Source: Azomonas macrocytogenes
GTDB lineage: Bacteria; Pseudomonadota; Gammaproteobacteria; Pseudomonadales; Pseudomonadaceae
DNA: 64,000 nt
NCBI RefSeq assembly: GCF_014191985.1
Contig: NZ_JACHXI010000012.1
Span: 52,070-116,069, forward strand
Direction: 5' to 3'
Shown here: positions 18,564 to 28,212 of the stretch, in pieces
Layout: the number at the start of each line of letters is the position of its first letter
How positions within the stretch are numbered: position 1 is the first letter of the stretch
The notes under the pieces: model-generated
Databases searched by the model: none
The model's input: only the letters and a program-made list of their open reading frames with translations
Told to the model about the DNA's origin: nothing
Program-made: the position numbers and the translations under genes

Positions 18564-19871
18564 ATGAGGACCTTACTAGCCCCCATCGCTTCTTTGCTGG
18601 GTGGAGTCGCTTTACTCCTGCTCGGCCACGGACTGCTCAACACACTGCTGACGCTGCGCGGAGTCGCCGAAGGCTATTCCACCGGACTGATCGGCCTGAT
18701 GATGTCGGGCTATTTTCTCGGCTACCTATTCGGTACCTGGACGGCCCCACCGCTGATCCGCCGGGTAGGCCATATCCGCGCCTTCGCCTGCTGCGCAGCC
18801 CTGGGTGCCATCGCCGCGCTTCTGCACGTGCTGATCCTGAATCCCTGGGTATGGCTATTGTTGCGCGTACTCTACGGCGTAGCGCTGGTCACCCTCTACA
18901 TGGTGGTCGAAAGCTGGTTGAACGCTCGGGTCAGCAGTGACAAGCGGGGCCAGGTATTCGCCATCTACATGCTGGTCAACCTGGGATCGCTGGCCGTTGC
19001 ACAGCAGCTTCTGCGCCTCGACGATCCCCTGTCGTTCACTCTCTTCGCGCTGGCTGGCATTCTCATCTGCAGCGGGTTGATGCCTATCACGCTGACCCAC
19101 CAGGCCCAGCCGACTCTACCCGATGCGCCCTCGACCGATATCAGGCAGTTGGCCCGCATTGCCCCACTGCCGCTAGCAGCGTCCGGCCTTTCCGGACTGG
19201 TGCTTGGTGGTTTCTGGGGACTGGCGCCAGTCTATGCCAGCCAGATCGGCTACGACGCCTCCGGCGTCGGCCTGATGATGAGCATGACGATTCTGGGCGG
19301 CGCACTGCTGCAGTGGCCGATTGGACGTTTTTCCGATACCCACGACCGTCGCTTGGTAATGCTCTGGGTGGTGGTATTGGCCGCAGCCCTGGCCGTACTG
19401 ATCGGCACACTGTCGGCCAGCGGTTTGCAGCTCGGTCTGATGTTCGTCTGGGGTGGCCTGGCATTTTCCATCTATTCCGTTGCCGTGGCGCAGATGGTCG
19501 ATCAGTTGCTCCCCGATGAAATTCTTTCCGGTTCCAGCGGTCTTCTGTTGACCAACGGCCTGGGATCGGCCATCGGCCCACTCGCGGCCGGCGCAGCGAT
19601 GCACGTGGTAGGTCCGCAAGGCCTGCCTTGGTATTTCGCCACGGTATTCATCCTGCTGGCCGCGTTCTCTCTTTATCGTTCGCATCGCGTCATCGATCTG
19701 CTCAATGAACCACACGGCCACTTCACCCCTATGCTGCGAACCAGCCATACGGTGCTCGAACTGATGCCCGATGCACAGGAAACGGAGCAGGCATCCACTG
19801 AAGTGGATGCAGAAGAGGAAACGGCCGAAGAAGCAAACGAACCACCCCAGGCGGAGGCGAAAAGAGCCTGA
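18564..19871 (+). CDS. MFS transporter
   Basis: 435 residues from ATG 18564, preceded by AGGGTAAAG; the frame opens earlier at 18528 but those codons lack homology. Twelve hydrophobic helices are visible, starting ASLLGGVALLLLGHGLLNTL, with the motif-A region between helices 2 and 3 (GTWTAPPLIRRVGHIRAF). It resembles YcaD/YfkF-type MFS proteins. The C-terminus carries a long cytoplasmic tail of about 40 Glu/Ala-rich residues. It lies 139 bp upstream of the glucosylglycerol synthase gene in the same direction, so solute transport is conceivable but unproven. Confidence 0.85.
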   Translation: MRTLLAPIASLLGGVALLLLGHGLLNTLLTLRGVAEGYSTGLIGLMMSGYFLGYLFGTWTAPPLIRRVGHIRAFACCAALGAIAALLHVLILNPWVWLLLRVLYGVALVTLYMVVESWLNARVSSDKRGQVFAIYMLVNLGSLAVAQQLLRLDDPLSFTLFALAGILICSGLMPITLTHQAQPTLPDAPSTDIRQLARIAPLPLAASGLSGLVLGGFWGLAPVYASQIGYDASGVGLMMSMTILGGALLQWPIGRFSDTHDRRLVMLWVVVLAAALAVLIGTLSASGLQLGLMFVWGGLAFSIYSVAVAQMVDQLLPDEILSGSSGLLLTNGLGSAIGPLAAGAAMHVVGPQGLPWYFATVFILLAAFSLYRSHRVIDLLNEPHGHFTPMLRTSHTVLELMPDAQETEQASTEVDAEEETAEEANEPPQAEAKRA

Positions 19872-20010
19872 TCCGCTCTGGGCGACTGTGCCAAAGCGCA
19901 GCTATAGCCCATGGTTCGCCTGCATTCACCGGACCCTTGCCCGTTCGGCAATAAACTTACTCGTCGGCCCAGGTCGGCGCGTCAACCATATAGAAAAAGG
20001 AAGACAGCGC

Positions 20011-22272
20011 ATGCTACTTGCTACCGATCTCGATGGAACCTTTCTTGGCGGCGATCCCCAGGATCGCCTGAGCCTCTATCAAGCTATTACCGCTCACCCG
20101 GACATCCAGCTCGCCTATGTCACCGGTCGTAGCTTGGAAGCCGTCATGCCGCTCTTGGCAGATCCGACGCTGCCGCAGCCGGACTACATCATTGCGGATG
20201 TCGGCGCCAGCCTGTACCACGGCGAAACGCTGCAGCCGATCCAGTCGATCCAGCATGAAATCGACATGCTCTGGCCAGGCGAAACCCAGGTTGCCAGCGC
20301 CCTGGTCGACTTTCCCGACATAGAGCGCCAGGATGTACCACAGGCGCGCCGCTGCTCGTACTTCTGCTCGCCGGAACGTGCTGCCGATCCCGAACTGAAA
20401 AAAATCGCCGAGTCGCTGAATTGCGACTTGCTATATTCCGCCGATCTTTATCTGGACTTTCTGCCACGCAGCGTGAACAAAGGTTCCAGCCTGCTGCGCC
20501 TGGTGGAAACCCTCGGTATCGATCCCGAGCAGGTACTGGTTGCCGGCGACACCCTGAATGACCTGAGCATGCTGACCAGCGGATTCAAAGCTGTCTGCGT
20601 CGGCCAGTCCGAGCCGGCATTGCTGGACGAGACCCGTGGGCATGCCCGCGTGCTCCACTCCGACAGCCCCGGTTGTGGCGGCATCATCCAGGCCTTCTCG
20701 CATTTCGGCTTCCTGGGTGGCCAGGGCTTCGCTGCGGAGACACGCAAAGCCACCGAGCCGGGACAAGCCGAGCTGGTCATCGTCTACCATCGCCTACCCT
20801 ATGAGGAACATCGGGTGAACGGCCAGTTGCAGCGCCGCCGCCCTCGCTCGCCCAACGGTATCATTCCGACTCTGCTGAGCTTCTTCGCCGATGGCCGCAA
20901 AGGCTCCTGGGTCGCCTGGGCCGAGCACGAGGAAGGCGAGAAGTTCGACACGCACACAGCGGTCGATCCCGAACACTACAAGCGCTTGACTGCCGCCCGC
21001 ATACCGTTGACCAAAGAAGAAGTCGATATCTTCTACAAGCGCTTTTCCAAGGAAGCCTTCTGGCCAACCCTGCATACATTCTGGGAACGCGCCATCTTCA
21101 ACGAAGACGACTGGCAGGTGTACCTGAAAGTGAACCGCGACTTCGCCCTGCGTACCGCCCAGGAAGCAGCCGAAGGCGCCACCGTCTGGCTGCACGATTA
21201 CAACCTGTGGATGGTCCCGGCCTATCTGCGCGAGCTGCGCCCTGACCTGAAGATCGCCTTTTTCCATCACACCTACTTCCCGTCGGCGGATGTGTTCAAC
21301 GTAGTGCCCTGGCGCCGCCAGATCGTCGGCAGCCTGTTGCAGTGCGACTACATCGGTTTCCATATTCCTCGCCAGGTCGAGAATTTCGTTGATGTCGCGC
21401 GTGGCGTTTTCCCGCTGCAAACCCTGGAACGACAGAATTGCGCGCCCCGTTTCGTCACCTATGCCTGTGCGGTCGGCCTGGAAACCATGACCACTGCCCT
21501 GGATACCGGCATGCGTACGGTCCGGCTTGGTGCCCATCCGGTCGGGCTCGATATCGATCGGGTACGCACCTCCCTGGCCAAAAACGAGGTTCAGGAACAG
21601 ATGCAGCGCCTGCGCAAAGAACTGGGCTCCGTACGCTTGATCCTTGCGGTCGAACGGCTGGATTACACCAAAGGCGTGCTGGAAAAGCTGGTGGCCTACG
21701 AAAAACTACTGGAAACCAATCCCGATCTGCTCGGCAAGGTTACCCTGGCCACCATCTGCGTGCCGGCCGCCAAGGAGATGACCATCTATGACGAACTGCA
21801 GGCGCAGATCGAACAAGCGGTCGGCCGCATCAACGGACGCTTTGCCAAGATCGGCTGGACACCGGTGCAGTTCTTCTTCCGTAGCCTGCCGTTCGAGGAA
21901 GTGGTCGGCTGGTATGCCATGGCCGATGTCATGTGGATCACGCCGCTGCGCGACGGACTGAACCTGGTGGCCAAGGAATTCGTGGCGACCCAGGGCCTGA
22001 TCGATGGCAGCGGTGTGCTGGTGCTTTCCGAATTCGCCGGTGCAGCCGCCGAATTGAAAGGCGCACTACTGACCAATCCGCACGACACGGCCGACCTCGC
22101 CCAAACCTGCTACCTGGCGCTGAACATGCACAAGCAGGAAGCGCGGACGCGACTGCGCGAGCTCTTCGATATTGTCAGCTACAACGACATCCGGCGTTGG
22201 GGCGATGAATTCCTCGCAGCCCTGGAAAGCCCCCAACCCGAGAGCCGCCTGTCTGGGCAAGCGGTGGCCTGA
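20011..22272 (+). CDS. ggpPS: bifunctional glucosylglycerol-phosphate phosphatase/synthase
   Basis: 753 residues from ATG 20011, with AAGGAAGA about 10 bases upstream; the frame opens 80 codons earlier without homology. Residues 1-235 are a HAD phosphatase (LLATDLDGTFLGG with the two catalytic Asp; motif IV around VAGDTLNDLSML). From about residue 255 a GT20 domain of the trehalose-6-phosphate synthase type follows (LVIVYHRLPYEE; WLHDYNLWMVPAYL; FFHHTYFPSADVF; ERLDYTKGVLEKL; TPLRDGLNLVAKEF). This N-phosphatase/C-synthase fusion is known for the compatible solute glucosylglycerol: ADP-glucose plus glycerol-3-phosphate, then dephosphorylation. The alternative, trehalose-phosphate synthase, normally has the phosphatase at the other end. 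Expression is expected to respond to salt. Confidence 0.85.
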   Translation: MLLATDLDGTFLGGDPQDRLSLYQAITAHPDIQLAYVTGRSLEAVMPLLADPTLPQPDYIIADVGASLYHGETLQPIQSIQHEIDMLWPGETQVASALVDFPDIERQDVPQARRCSYFCSPERAADPELKKIAESLNCDLLYSADLYLDFLPRSVNKGSSLLRLVETLGIDPEQVLVAGDTLNDLSMLTSGFKAVCVGQSEPALLDETRGHARVLHSDSPGCGGIIQAFSHFGFLGGQGFAAETRKATEPGQAELVIVYHRLPYEEHRVNGQLQRRRPRSPNGIIPTLLSFFADGRKGSWVAWAEHEEGEKFDTHTAVDPEHYKRLTAARIPLTKEEVDIFYKRFSKEAFWPTLHTFWERAIFNEDDWQVYLKVNRDFALRTAQEAAEGATVWLHDYNLWMVPAYLRELRPDLKIAFFHHTYFPSADVFNVVPWRRQIVGSLLQCDYIGFHIPRQVENFVDVARGVFPLQTLERQNCAPRFVTYACAVGLETMTTALDTGMRTVRLGAHPVGLDIDRVRTSLAKNEVQEQMQRLRKELGSVRLILAVERLDYTKGVLEKLVAYEKLLETNPDLLGKVTLATICVPAAKEMTIYDELQAQIEQAVGRINGRFAKIGWTPVQFFFRSLPFEEVVGWYAMADVMWITPLRDGLNLVAKEFVATQGLIDGSGVLVLSEFAGAAAELKGALLTNPHDTADLAQTCYLALNMHKQEARTRLRELFDIVSYNDIRRWGDEFLAALESPQPESRLSGQAVA

Positions 22273-22280
22273 GCCTCTCT

Positions 22281-22313
22281 GGCTGTTTTTGCAGCATCCT
22301 GCTGCAAACAGCC
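22281..22313. other. strong stem-loop between ggpPS and the YdjM-like gene
   Basis: GGCTGTTT-tt-GCAGCA pairs with TGCTGC-AAACAGCC around a tiny loop, giving 14 base pairs with one two-base bulge. No T-run follows, so it is either a weak terminator or a processing/stability element between the two genes. Confidence 0.5.
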
Positions 22314-22331
22314 GGCTCTGCGAGGCAAAGC

Positions 22332-23360
22332 ATGGATTCGATTACCCAGGCGGCACTGGGCGCCTGCGTGCAAGGTGCACTGCTCGGTCGCTGGCAAGGG
22401 CGCAAGGCTCTGCTCTACGGCGCCCTGCTCGGCACCCTGCCGGACCTGGATGTATTGATCGATTACGGCGACGCGGTGGCGAACATGACCCTGCACCGCA
22501 GCTTCAGTCACTCACTGCTGGTCACCAGCGGCGCGGCCGCCGTACTGGCCTGGTTGGTCCGCCGCTTCCGCCCCCACCCCGACTACTCGGCCTGGCGCCT
22601 GTTCGCCACTCTGTGGCTGGTACTGGTCACCCACATCCTGCTGGATGCCTTCACCGGCTATGGCACCCAGCTACTGTGGCCACTGCACAGGACGCCAGTG
22701 GCCTGGTCTACCCTCTTCATCGTCGACCCGCTCTATACTCTGCCCCTGCTGGCGGTGCTGGTCATCGGGCTGATCAAGGGTCAGCGCCAGCATCTATATA
22801 GCGTAGCGCTGATGCTCTCCAGCCTGTATCTAGCCTTTACCGTCGTCGGCAAGTTCATGGTCGAACAACGGGTCGAACAGATGCTGGCCAGCCACGACCT
22901 CCACCCCCAGGCGGTCTTCAGTACGCCCACGCCCTTCAACAGCCTGCTGTGGCGCGTGGTATTGGTGGATGGCGACGATTATCACGAAGCCCTGATCGGC
23001 TGGTTCGACAACAGTCCGCCACAATCAGTGCGCCTTCCCCGAGGTACCCAACTGGCCGCTGCGCTGGCAGACTCGCCGCAACATGCGCAGCTGCGCTGGT
23101 TCACCAGTGATCTGCTGCGCTACGACGAGATCAAGGGCCAACTGGTGGTCACCGACCTGCGCCTGGGCATGACCGGCTTCCATCCCTTCCGGTTTCCTCT
23201 GGCAGATCGCCACAATGAATACTGGCAGCTCATCCCACACTCCGAACGCCTGCCCTTTGGACACGTCGATCCACTCCGATTGAAGCTGCTCTGGACACGA
23301 ATCTGGAATCAGGACCAATCATTGCCACTGACCGAATGGGCAGCCGACCTGCATCATTGA
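22332..23360 (+). CDS. YdjM-like inner-membrane metal-dependent hydrolase (DUF457)
   Basis: 342 residues. The N-terminus reads MDSITQAALGACVQGALLG followed by LPDLDVLIDYGD and HRSFSHSLLV, the conserved D/H pattern of the YdjM/DUF457 family. About five transmembrane helices occupy residues 50-180. The rest is a soluble C-terminal domain. Family members are predicted membrane-bound metal-dependent hydrolases, and the E. coli homologue is SOS-induced; no LexA site is obvious here. It begins 60 bp after ggpPS in the same direction, so it may be partly co-transcribed. Confidence 0.85.
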   Translation: MDSITQAALGACVQGALLGRWQGRKALLYGALLGTLPDLDVLIDYGDAVANMTLHRSFSHSLLVTSGAAAVLAWLVRRFRPHPDYSAWRLFATLWLVLVTHILLDAFTGYGTQLLWPLHRTPVAWSTLFIVDPLYTLPLLAVLVIGLIKGQRQHLYSVALMLSSLYLAFTVVGKFMVEQRVEQMLASHDLHPQAVFSTPTPFNSLLWRVVLVDGDDYHEALIGWFDNSPPQSVRLPRGTQLAAALADSPQHAQLRWFTSDLLRYDEIKGQLVVTDLRLGMTGFHPFRFPLADRHNEYWQLIPHSERLPFGHVDPLRLKLLWTRIWNQDQSLPLTEWAADLHH

Positions 23361-23766
23361 AGGCAGAAACATTGTGATCGAATAAAGATACTTGCCGGTT
23401 CACCGATTTCTCCCCGCGCGGCGTTGGCAGGTTTTCAGTAGACCATTACATAATGCTACTTCATATAAGATAGGACAGGGATCATTCGTAGTTCACCTTA
23501 TCGAGCTGCACTACATATAAACATTCACATACAAATAAATTACCGAAAAACTTATAAACACTATCGTGACAACCAATAAATTGTTTCTTTAACTTACTTA
23601 CAACAATCAAAAGAAACAAATGTTACATATTGATCGCCACCGAACCATTAAAAACAAAACCACATTACCTTAGAATCAATCCCGCCATTAAAAGACAACA
23701 ACCATTCATCCTGGGAATGCCAGAACAATCACAATATATCTAAGGTTTTTACTTTTGGAGGTATTC
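23361..23766. other. 406-bp A+T-rich intergenic region
   Basis: No gene is visible. The stretch is far more A+T-rich than its surroundings. Perfect 10-bp inverted arms TTGTTTCTTT (23581-23590) and AAAGAAACAA (23610-23619) could form a stem-loop or bind a dimeric regulator. The promoter of the DUF2790 gene must lie in the right part. The composition suggests either a nucleoid-silenced promoter or foreign DNA. Confidence 0.5.
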
Positions 23767-24033
23767 ATGAGGAAAGCAATATTTATAGCTATATTCACCT
23801 GTCTCCCTGCTTTTGTATTTGCATCTACACCAATAGCGGAAGATGAATTCGAAGAGCATGTAAACCTCAAGCGCTACAAATACGGCATGAAACTGGACAT
23901 CAAACGTGTCATTTCCGTTTCCGAGACCCCCAGTGCCTGTCATCCTGGCCCCAAATGGATGGTATACGAGGACTCGACAGGCGAGCGGCATACTCTGGAA
24001 TACATGGTCATGGGAGATGGCTGCAACGGTTAA
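23767..24033 (+). CDS. DUF2790 small periplasmic protein
   Basis: 88 residues from ATG 23767, 9 bases after a GGAGG box. Residues 1-19 are a signal peptide ending VFAS. The mature part has the DUF2790 pattern: YKYGMKLDIKRVISVSE, one central Cys (PSACHPG), MVYEDSTGERHTLEYMVMG, and a terminal Cys in GDGCNG, so one disulfide is likely. The family occurs in many copies in Pseudomonas, is often induced by copper or stress, and has no defined biochemical role. The preceding 406 bp are strongly A+T-rich. Confidence 0.8.
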   Translation: MRKAIFIAIFTCLPAFVFASTPIAEDEFEEHVNLKRYKYGMKLDIKRVISVSETPSACHPGPKWMVYEDSTGERHTLEYMVMGDGCNG

Positions 24034-24219
24034 TTAACATCTTATTACAATGTACTGGATATTAGCCATTATAGAACCAGTATAAAGGCAAGTTCAACTC
24101 AGACCATGCTGGGAATTTTCAATATTAATCTAGATCTTTAAATTACCTGCAATTTTATTGCAGCCAGCGAGACGTAATAACTCGCAGCAGAGCATTTATC
24201 TAATAATAAGGAGTATAAA

Positions 24220-25467
24220 ATGCTCGAAATTTCTATTACTCGAGGCTTGCTTCTAGCAGGCCTGAGTACACCTTTTTTCGTTCCCACCCCTTCTTTCGCC
24301 GACTTCTTCGAAGACAGCAAGGCAACCCTTGAGCTTCGAAACTTCTACTTCAATCGCGACTTTCGTCAAGACACTGCAGCTCAGTCCTATACGGAAGAGT
24401 GGGCCCAAGGTTTCAAGCTGCGCTACGAGTCCGGCTTTACCGAAGGCACAGTAGGATTCGGGTTGGATGTCATCGGCCTGCTGGGCGTCAAGCTCGATAC
24501 CGGTCGGGGCCGGGCCGGCGTTGGCCTGCTCAATGTGCACAATGATGGCGATGTTCCCAGCGACTACGGCAAGATCGGCCCGACCTTCAAGATGCGCTTC
24601 TCCAACTCAGTCCTGCGCTATGGCACTTTGACTCCCCGAATACCGACCGTCATGACCCACGACCTGCGACTGCTGACCCAGATCTTCCGCGGCACCCAGC
24701 TGACCTCAGAGGAAATAGAGGGTCTGACCCTGAACATCGGGCGCCTGACGCGTAACAGCCAACGGAACTGGAGCGCCAGTGAAAAGATAACGTCAACCAA
24801 CCGGGGCATGACTGGACTGAAGGAAACCGACAAGTTCGATTTTGCCGGTATGACCTATCAATGGACCAAGAACCTGACCACCGGCTACAACTACGCCAAT
24901 CTGGATGACAATTACCACCAGCATTTCTTTACCTTGACGCATACATTGCCGATCACCGAAGGCCAGTCCGTCAAGACAGACCTGCGCTTCTCTCGCTCCA
25001 GCGACGATGGTGACAGCAACGTGGATAACCGGACCATGAGCGCCATGTTCACCTATCGCCTCCAAGGACATGCTTTCGGCCTGGCTTATCAGAAGCTGAC
25101 CGGCGCTACCGGATTCCCCTTTATCGCCGGTAGCGACCCCTATGTGCCCAACTATTTCCTGACCACCGACTTCACCAGCCCGAATGAAAGATCATGGCAA
25201 CTTCGTTATGACTACAACTTCGCCGCCGTCGGTATTCCCGGTCTGACCTTCATGACCCGCTACGCCAGAGGGGACAACTTTAGACGGGCCGATGGCTCCA
25301 ACGGCCGGGAATGGGCACGCGACATGGACCTTGGCTACGTCATTCAAACAGGCCCGCTCAAAAATCTCGGCCTGCTATGGCGTAACGGAATCCTGCGAAA
25401 CAATGGCAATGGCGTTGATATAAACGAAGACCGTTTGATCATCAGTTACACCATCCCTCTATTGTAA
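24220..25467 (+). CDS. OprD-family outer-membrane porin
   Basis: 415 residues with a signal peptide to about residue 26 (TPSFA). The mature start DFFEDSKATLELRNFYFNRDF and LDVIGLLGVKLDTGRG are hallmarks of the OprD (PF03573) family, as are MRFSNSVLRYGTL and MTHDLRLLTQIFRGTQ. The C-terminus alternates hydrophobic residues, typical of beta-strands. It forms an 18-stranded barrel for uptake of amino acids, aromatic acids or other small carboxylates. Substrate subclass cannot be assigned. It ends ISYTIPLL without the terminal Phe of many porins. A strong bidirectional hairpin follows. Confidence 0.9.
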   Translation: MLEISITRGLLLAGLSTPFFVPTPSFADFFEDSKATLELRNFYFNRDFRQDTAAQSYTEEWAQGFKLRYESGFTEGTVGFGLDVIGLLGVKLDTGRGRAGVGLLNVHNDGDVPSDYGKIGPTFKMRFSNSVLRYGTLTPRIPTVMTHDLRLLTQIFRGTQLTSEEIEGLTLNIGRLTRNSQRNWSASEKITSTNRGMTGLKETDKFDFAGMTYQWTKNLTTGYNYANLDDNYHQHFFTLTHTLPITEGQSVKTDLRFSRSSDDGDSNVDNRTMSAMFTYRLQGHAFGLAYQKLTGATGFPFIAGSDPYVPNYFLTTDFTSPNERSWQLRYDYNFAAVGIPGLTFMTRYARGDNFRRADGSNGREWARDMDLGYVIQTGPLKNLGLLWRNGILRNNGNGVDINEDRLIISYTIPLL

Positions 25468-25488
25468 AACCCACCGGCTTTTCATTTA

Positions 25489-25516
25489 CCCTGCGAAAAT
25501 CTCGGTTTTCGCAGGG
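25489..25516. terminator. bidirectional terminator between oprD-like and ABC genes
   Basis: CCCTGCGAAAA and TTTTCGCAGGG form a perfect 11-bp stem with a six-base loop between two convergent genes. The A/T base of the stem can supply U residues on both strands. Confidence 0.75.
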
Positions 25517-25544
25517 TTCCCTCGAGTTTCTGCTTCTTCACCAA

Positions 25545-27323
25545 TCAATGCTGCAAATGGCCGTAGAGGCTGGCATATACCCCGCCACCGGCGATCAGCT
25601 GCCGATGCTCGCCTTGCTCGACGATGCAACCGCCATCGAATACCAGTACGCGGTCGGCCTGTTTCACGGCGGACAGGCGGTGGGCGATGATCAGGGTTGT
25701 ACGACCTTCGAGAAAACGGTCGAGCGCCCGGTGCAGGCTATGCTCGGTAGCCGCGTCGAGGGCCGAGGTCGCCTCATCGAGGATAACCACCTTGGGTTCA
25801 GCCAAGACCATCCGGGCCACCGCCAGGCGTTGCCGCTGGCCACCGGAAAGGCGCACGCCGGAGCGCCCAACCACGCTGTCCAGCCCGTTCGGCAACTGGC
25901 GAATGGTCTCCGCCAACTGAGCGGTTTCCAACGCTCGCCAGCACTCGTCGTCGCTACGCTCGCGGCCCAGGGTAAGGTTGGCGCGAACCGTATTGTTGAA
26001 CAATGCCGGATGCTGCAACACCACGGCCACATGATCGCGCAGGGTTTCCAGGCCGATATCCTGCAAGGGCACACCGCCGAAACGGATTTCCCCCGCACTG
26101 GCCTGGTACAGGCCGAGCAATAGCTGGATCAGCGTACTCTTGCCACCACCGCTGGTACCAACGATGGCAACCTTTTCTCCCGGTGCAATGGTCAGATCCA
26201 GCCCTTCCAGCACGGGCTCGTCATGGTAGGAAAAATACAGGTCGCGAACTTCGATACCCACCGTCCGTTGGCCCTCGAACGGATCTTGCGTGCCCGCATA
26301 TTGCGGTTCGTCGCGGCGTGACAGGAGCTGGTTGATCCGCCCCAGCGCCCCACCGGCTGCGTAGAAGGCGTATTGCAGGTTAAGCAATTGCTCCACCGGG
26401 CTAATCATGAACCAGAGATAGCTGAACACCGCCAGCATCTGGCCGATGGAGAGATCGGAAAACAACACCGTGAGCATTGCGGCGGCCCGGAAGAAATCGA
26501 TACCGAGCTGGAACAGCATGCCGCTGGCCCGGCTGGCCGCATCGGTACGCCACTCGGAAGCCACCGCGCGATCACGTACCTCCCGGGCGCGCAGACCAAG
26601 CTGGCCGAGAAAGAAGCCCTGGCGATTACCGGCACGAACTTCCTGGATGGCATCGAGGGTTTCGGTGAGGGCCTGGGTAAAGTGCGCGGTACTGTCGTTT
26701 TCCAGTCTCTTCAGATGCTTGACGCGCTTGCCCAGTTGCACCGTGGAATAAATCACCAACGGATTGAACAAGAGGATCAACAGCGCGAGTTGCCAGTGCA
26801 TCCAAATCAGGATCGCCGAGGTGCCGAGTAGTGACAGCAGCGCGACCAGAAAACGACTCAGGGTATCGCCGATGAACTTGTCCAGCGTATCCAGATCGGT
26901 GACCAGATGCGCGGCCACCGTACCACTGCCCAGGCTCTCGTACTCGCTGATAGCAATACGCTTGAGTCGCTCGATCAAACGTATGCGAATGCGATAGACC
27001 ACATCCTTGGACAAGCGCGCAAACAAGCGCGCCTGCAATACATTGAACCAGAGCGCCGCGCAGCGCAGCAGCAGGGTAAGCACCAGCATCAGCCCGATAT
27101 AGCCGATGGCGCTCTGCCAGGTCAGTGGCAAAAACCGATCCATGACCCGTAGCGCAGTATCACTTTTTTGCAGCAATACCTCGTCCACCAGCAAAGGCAG
27201 CAGCAACGGGATCGGCACACTGCACAGGGTGGCCAGTACCGCGACGAGATTGGCAAAGATCAGTGCCTTGCGATGACGCAGCGCCAGTCGCCGGATTTCC
27301 GCCCAGCCAAGCTGGTCAGTCAT
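25545..27323 (-). CDS. ABC exporter, fused permease/ATPase
   Basis: 592 residues from ATG 27323. Six transmembrane helices are in residues about 20-310, followed by a nucleotide-binding domain with Walker A GTSGGGKSTL, signature LSGGQRQRLAVAR, Walker B VVILDEATSALD and H-loop IIAHRLS. It is a half-transporter acting as a dimer, of the MsbA/MdlB-like multidrug or lipid class. Its start overlaps the end of the DsbA-like gene by 8 bp, so the two are translationally coupled. The substrate is unknown. Confidence 0.9.
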   Translation of the reverse strand: MTDQLGWAEIRRLALRHRKALIFANLVAVLATLCSVPIPLLLPLLVDEVLLQKSDTALRVMDRFLPLTWQSAIGYIGLMLVLTLLLRCAALWFNVLQARLFARLSKDVVYRIRIRLIERLKRIAISEYESLGSGTVAAHLVTDLDTLDKFIGDTLSRFLVALLSLLGTSAILIWMHWQLALLILLFNPLVIYSTVQLGKRVKHLKRLENDSTAHFTQALTETLDAIQEVRAGNRQGFFLGQLGLRAREVRDRAVASEWRTDAASRASGMLFQLGIDFFRAAAMLTVLFSDLSIGQMLAVFSYLWFMISPVEQLLNLQYAFYAAGGALGRINQLLSRRDEPQYAGTQDPFEGQRTVGIEVRDLYFSYHDEPVLEGLDLTIAPGEKVAIVGTSGGGKSTLIQLLLGLYQASAGEIRFGGVPLQDIGLETLRDHVAVVLQHPALFNNTVRANLTLGRERSDDECWRALETAQLAETIRQLPNGLDSVVGRSGVRLSGGQRQRLAVARMVLAEPKVVILDEATSALDAATEHSLHRALDRFLEGRTTLIIAHRLSAVKQADRVLVFDGGCIVEQGEHRQLIAGGGVYASLYGHLQH

Positions 27324-27948
27324 GAGCCAGGTTCTCCAGCCAGCGGCCAAGCAAGGGCGCCAGCTTCTCCAGCGGCTGATAGCCGTTGGTCAACAGGGAC
27401 AGCAAGCCGTTGCGTTCAGCCAGCAGTGTAGGAAAGCCGGTTACACCCAGGTTCTGCGCCCAGGAGATTTCGGCCATGGTTGCCTCGCGCATCAGCCTAC
27501 CATCGAAGCGCCTGGCAAAGATCTTCGGATCGAGCCCCACTCGCGCGGCCAGCTCCACCAGTACCGCCGGACGCGTCACATCGCGGCCTTCGCAGTAAAA
27601 GGCGCGCTGGATCAGCTGCGCCAGCGGCCAGGCGGATTCGGTATCGGTCTCGCGCGCCACCACCAGGGCCCGACAGGCCGGCTCGGTATCATAGGCAAAC
27701 CCGGCCGGCAAGCCGTTCTGGAAATCGAATTCCTGGCCAGTGGCGGCCTGTACGGCCTGCCAGTAACCGAAGATCCGCTCGCGCCCGGTCGCATCCAGAA
27801 TGTCCCGTTCGCTGCGCAGCCCGCCCACCACCAGATGCAGATCAACTCCCGCCGACTCCGTCTGCTCCAACAGAGCGCGCAGAACCGGCGTGAACCCCCA
27901 GCACCAGGAACACATGGGGTCCATTACATAAACCAGGCGGGATGCCAT
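27316..27948 (-). CDS. DsbA-family (FrnE-like) thioredoxin-fold oxidoreductase
   Basis: 210 residues from ATG 27948, with GGGAGA upstream; the frame extends to 28164 without homology. It has a CSWC active site in VMDPMCSWCWGFTPVL at the N-terminus, a helical insertion, and GVTGFPTLLAERN, the cis-Pro loop of the thioredoxin fold. No signal peptide is visible, so it is cytoplasmic, as for FrnE proteins that act in oxidative-stress and disulfide handling. It is coupled to the downstream ABC exporter gene by an 8-bp overlap. Confidence 0.85.
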   Translation of the reverse strand: MASRLVYVMDPMCSWCWGFTPVLRALLEQTESAGVDLHLVVGGLRSERDILDATGRERIFGYWQAVQAATGQEFDFQNGLPAGFAYDTEPACRALVVARETDTESAWPLAQLIQRAFYCEGRDVTRPAVLVELAARVGLDPKIFARRFDGRLMREATMAEISWAQNLGVTGFPTLLAERNGLLSLLTNGYQPLEKLAPLLGRWLENLAHD

Positions 27949-28212
27949 GGGTATTCTCCCGAAAATTGAGACGCCTTGGCGTCGGGATACCTTGCCGTTA
28001 CCGGAACTCCAGGAACGACGAACCAATCGGCAATGGCTGCTTCGTCCGGGCACGTGATAACGCAAGACGCGCCGGAAAAGCGAAGCCTCATGCAAGCGAT
28101 TCGACAGAAAACAGCAATATAAATAAACAGGCAGGCACCAACCGGTGGTGTACCGGCCAGCCATACCAGGAAGAACAATTCCGACGCCAAGCCAGATGCC
28201 GGACAGCCGACC

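Noticed and set aside
27949..28164. N-terminal extension of the DsbA-like protein
   Set aside because: The extra 72 residues are not homologous, and a good ribosome-binding site precedes the internal ATG at 27948.
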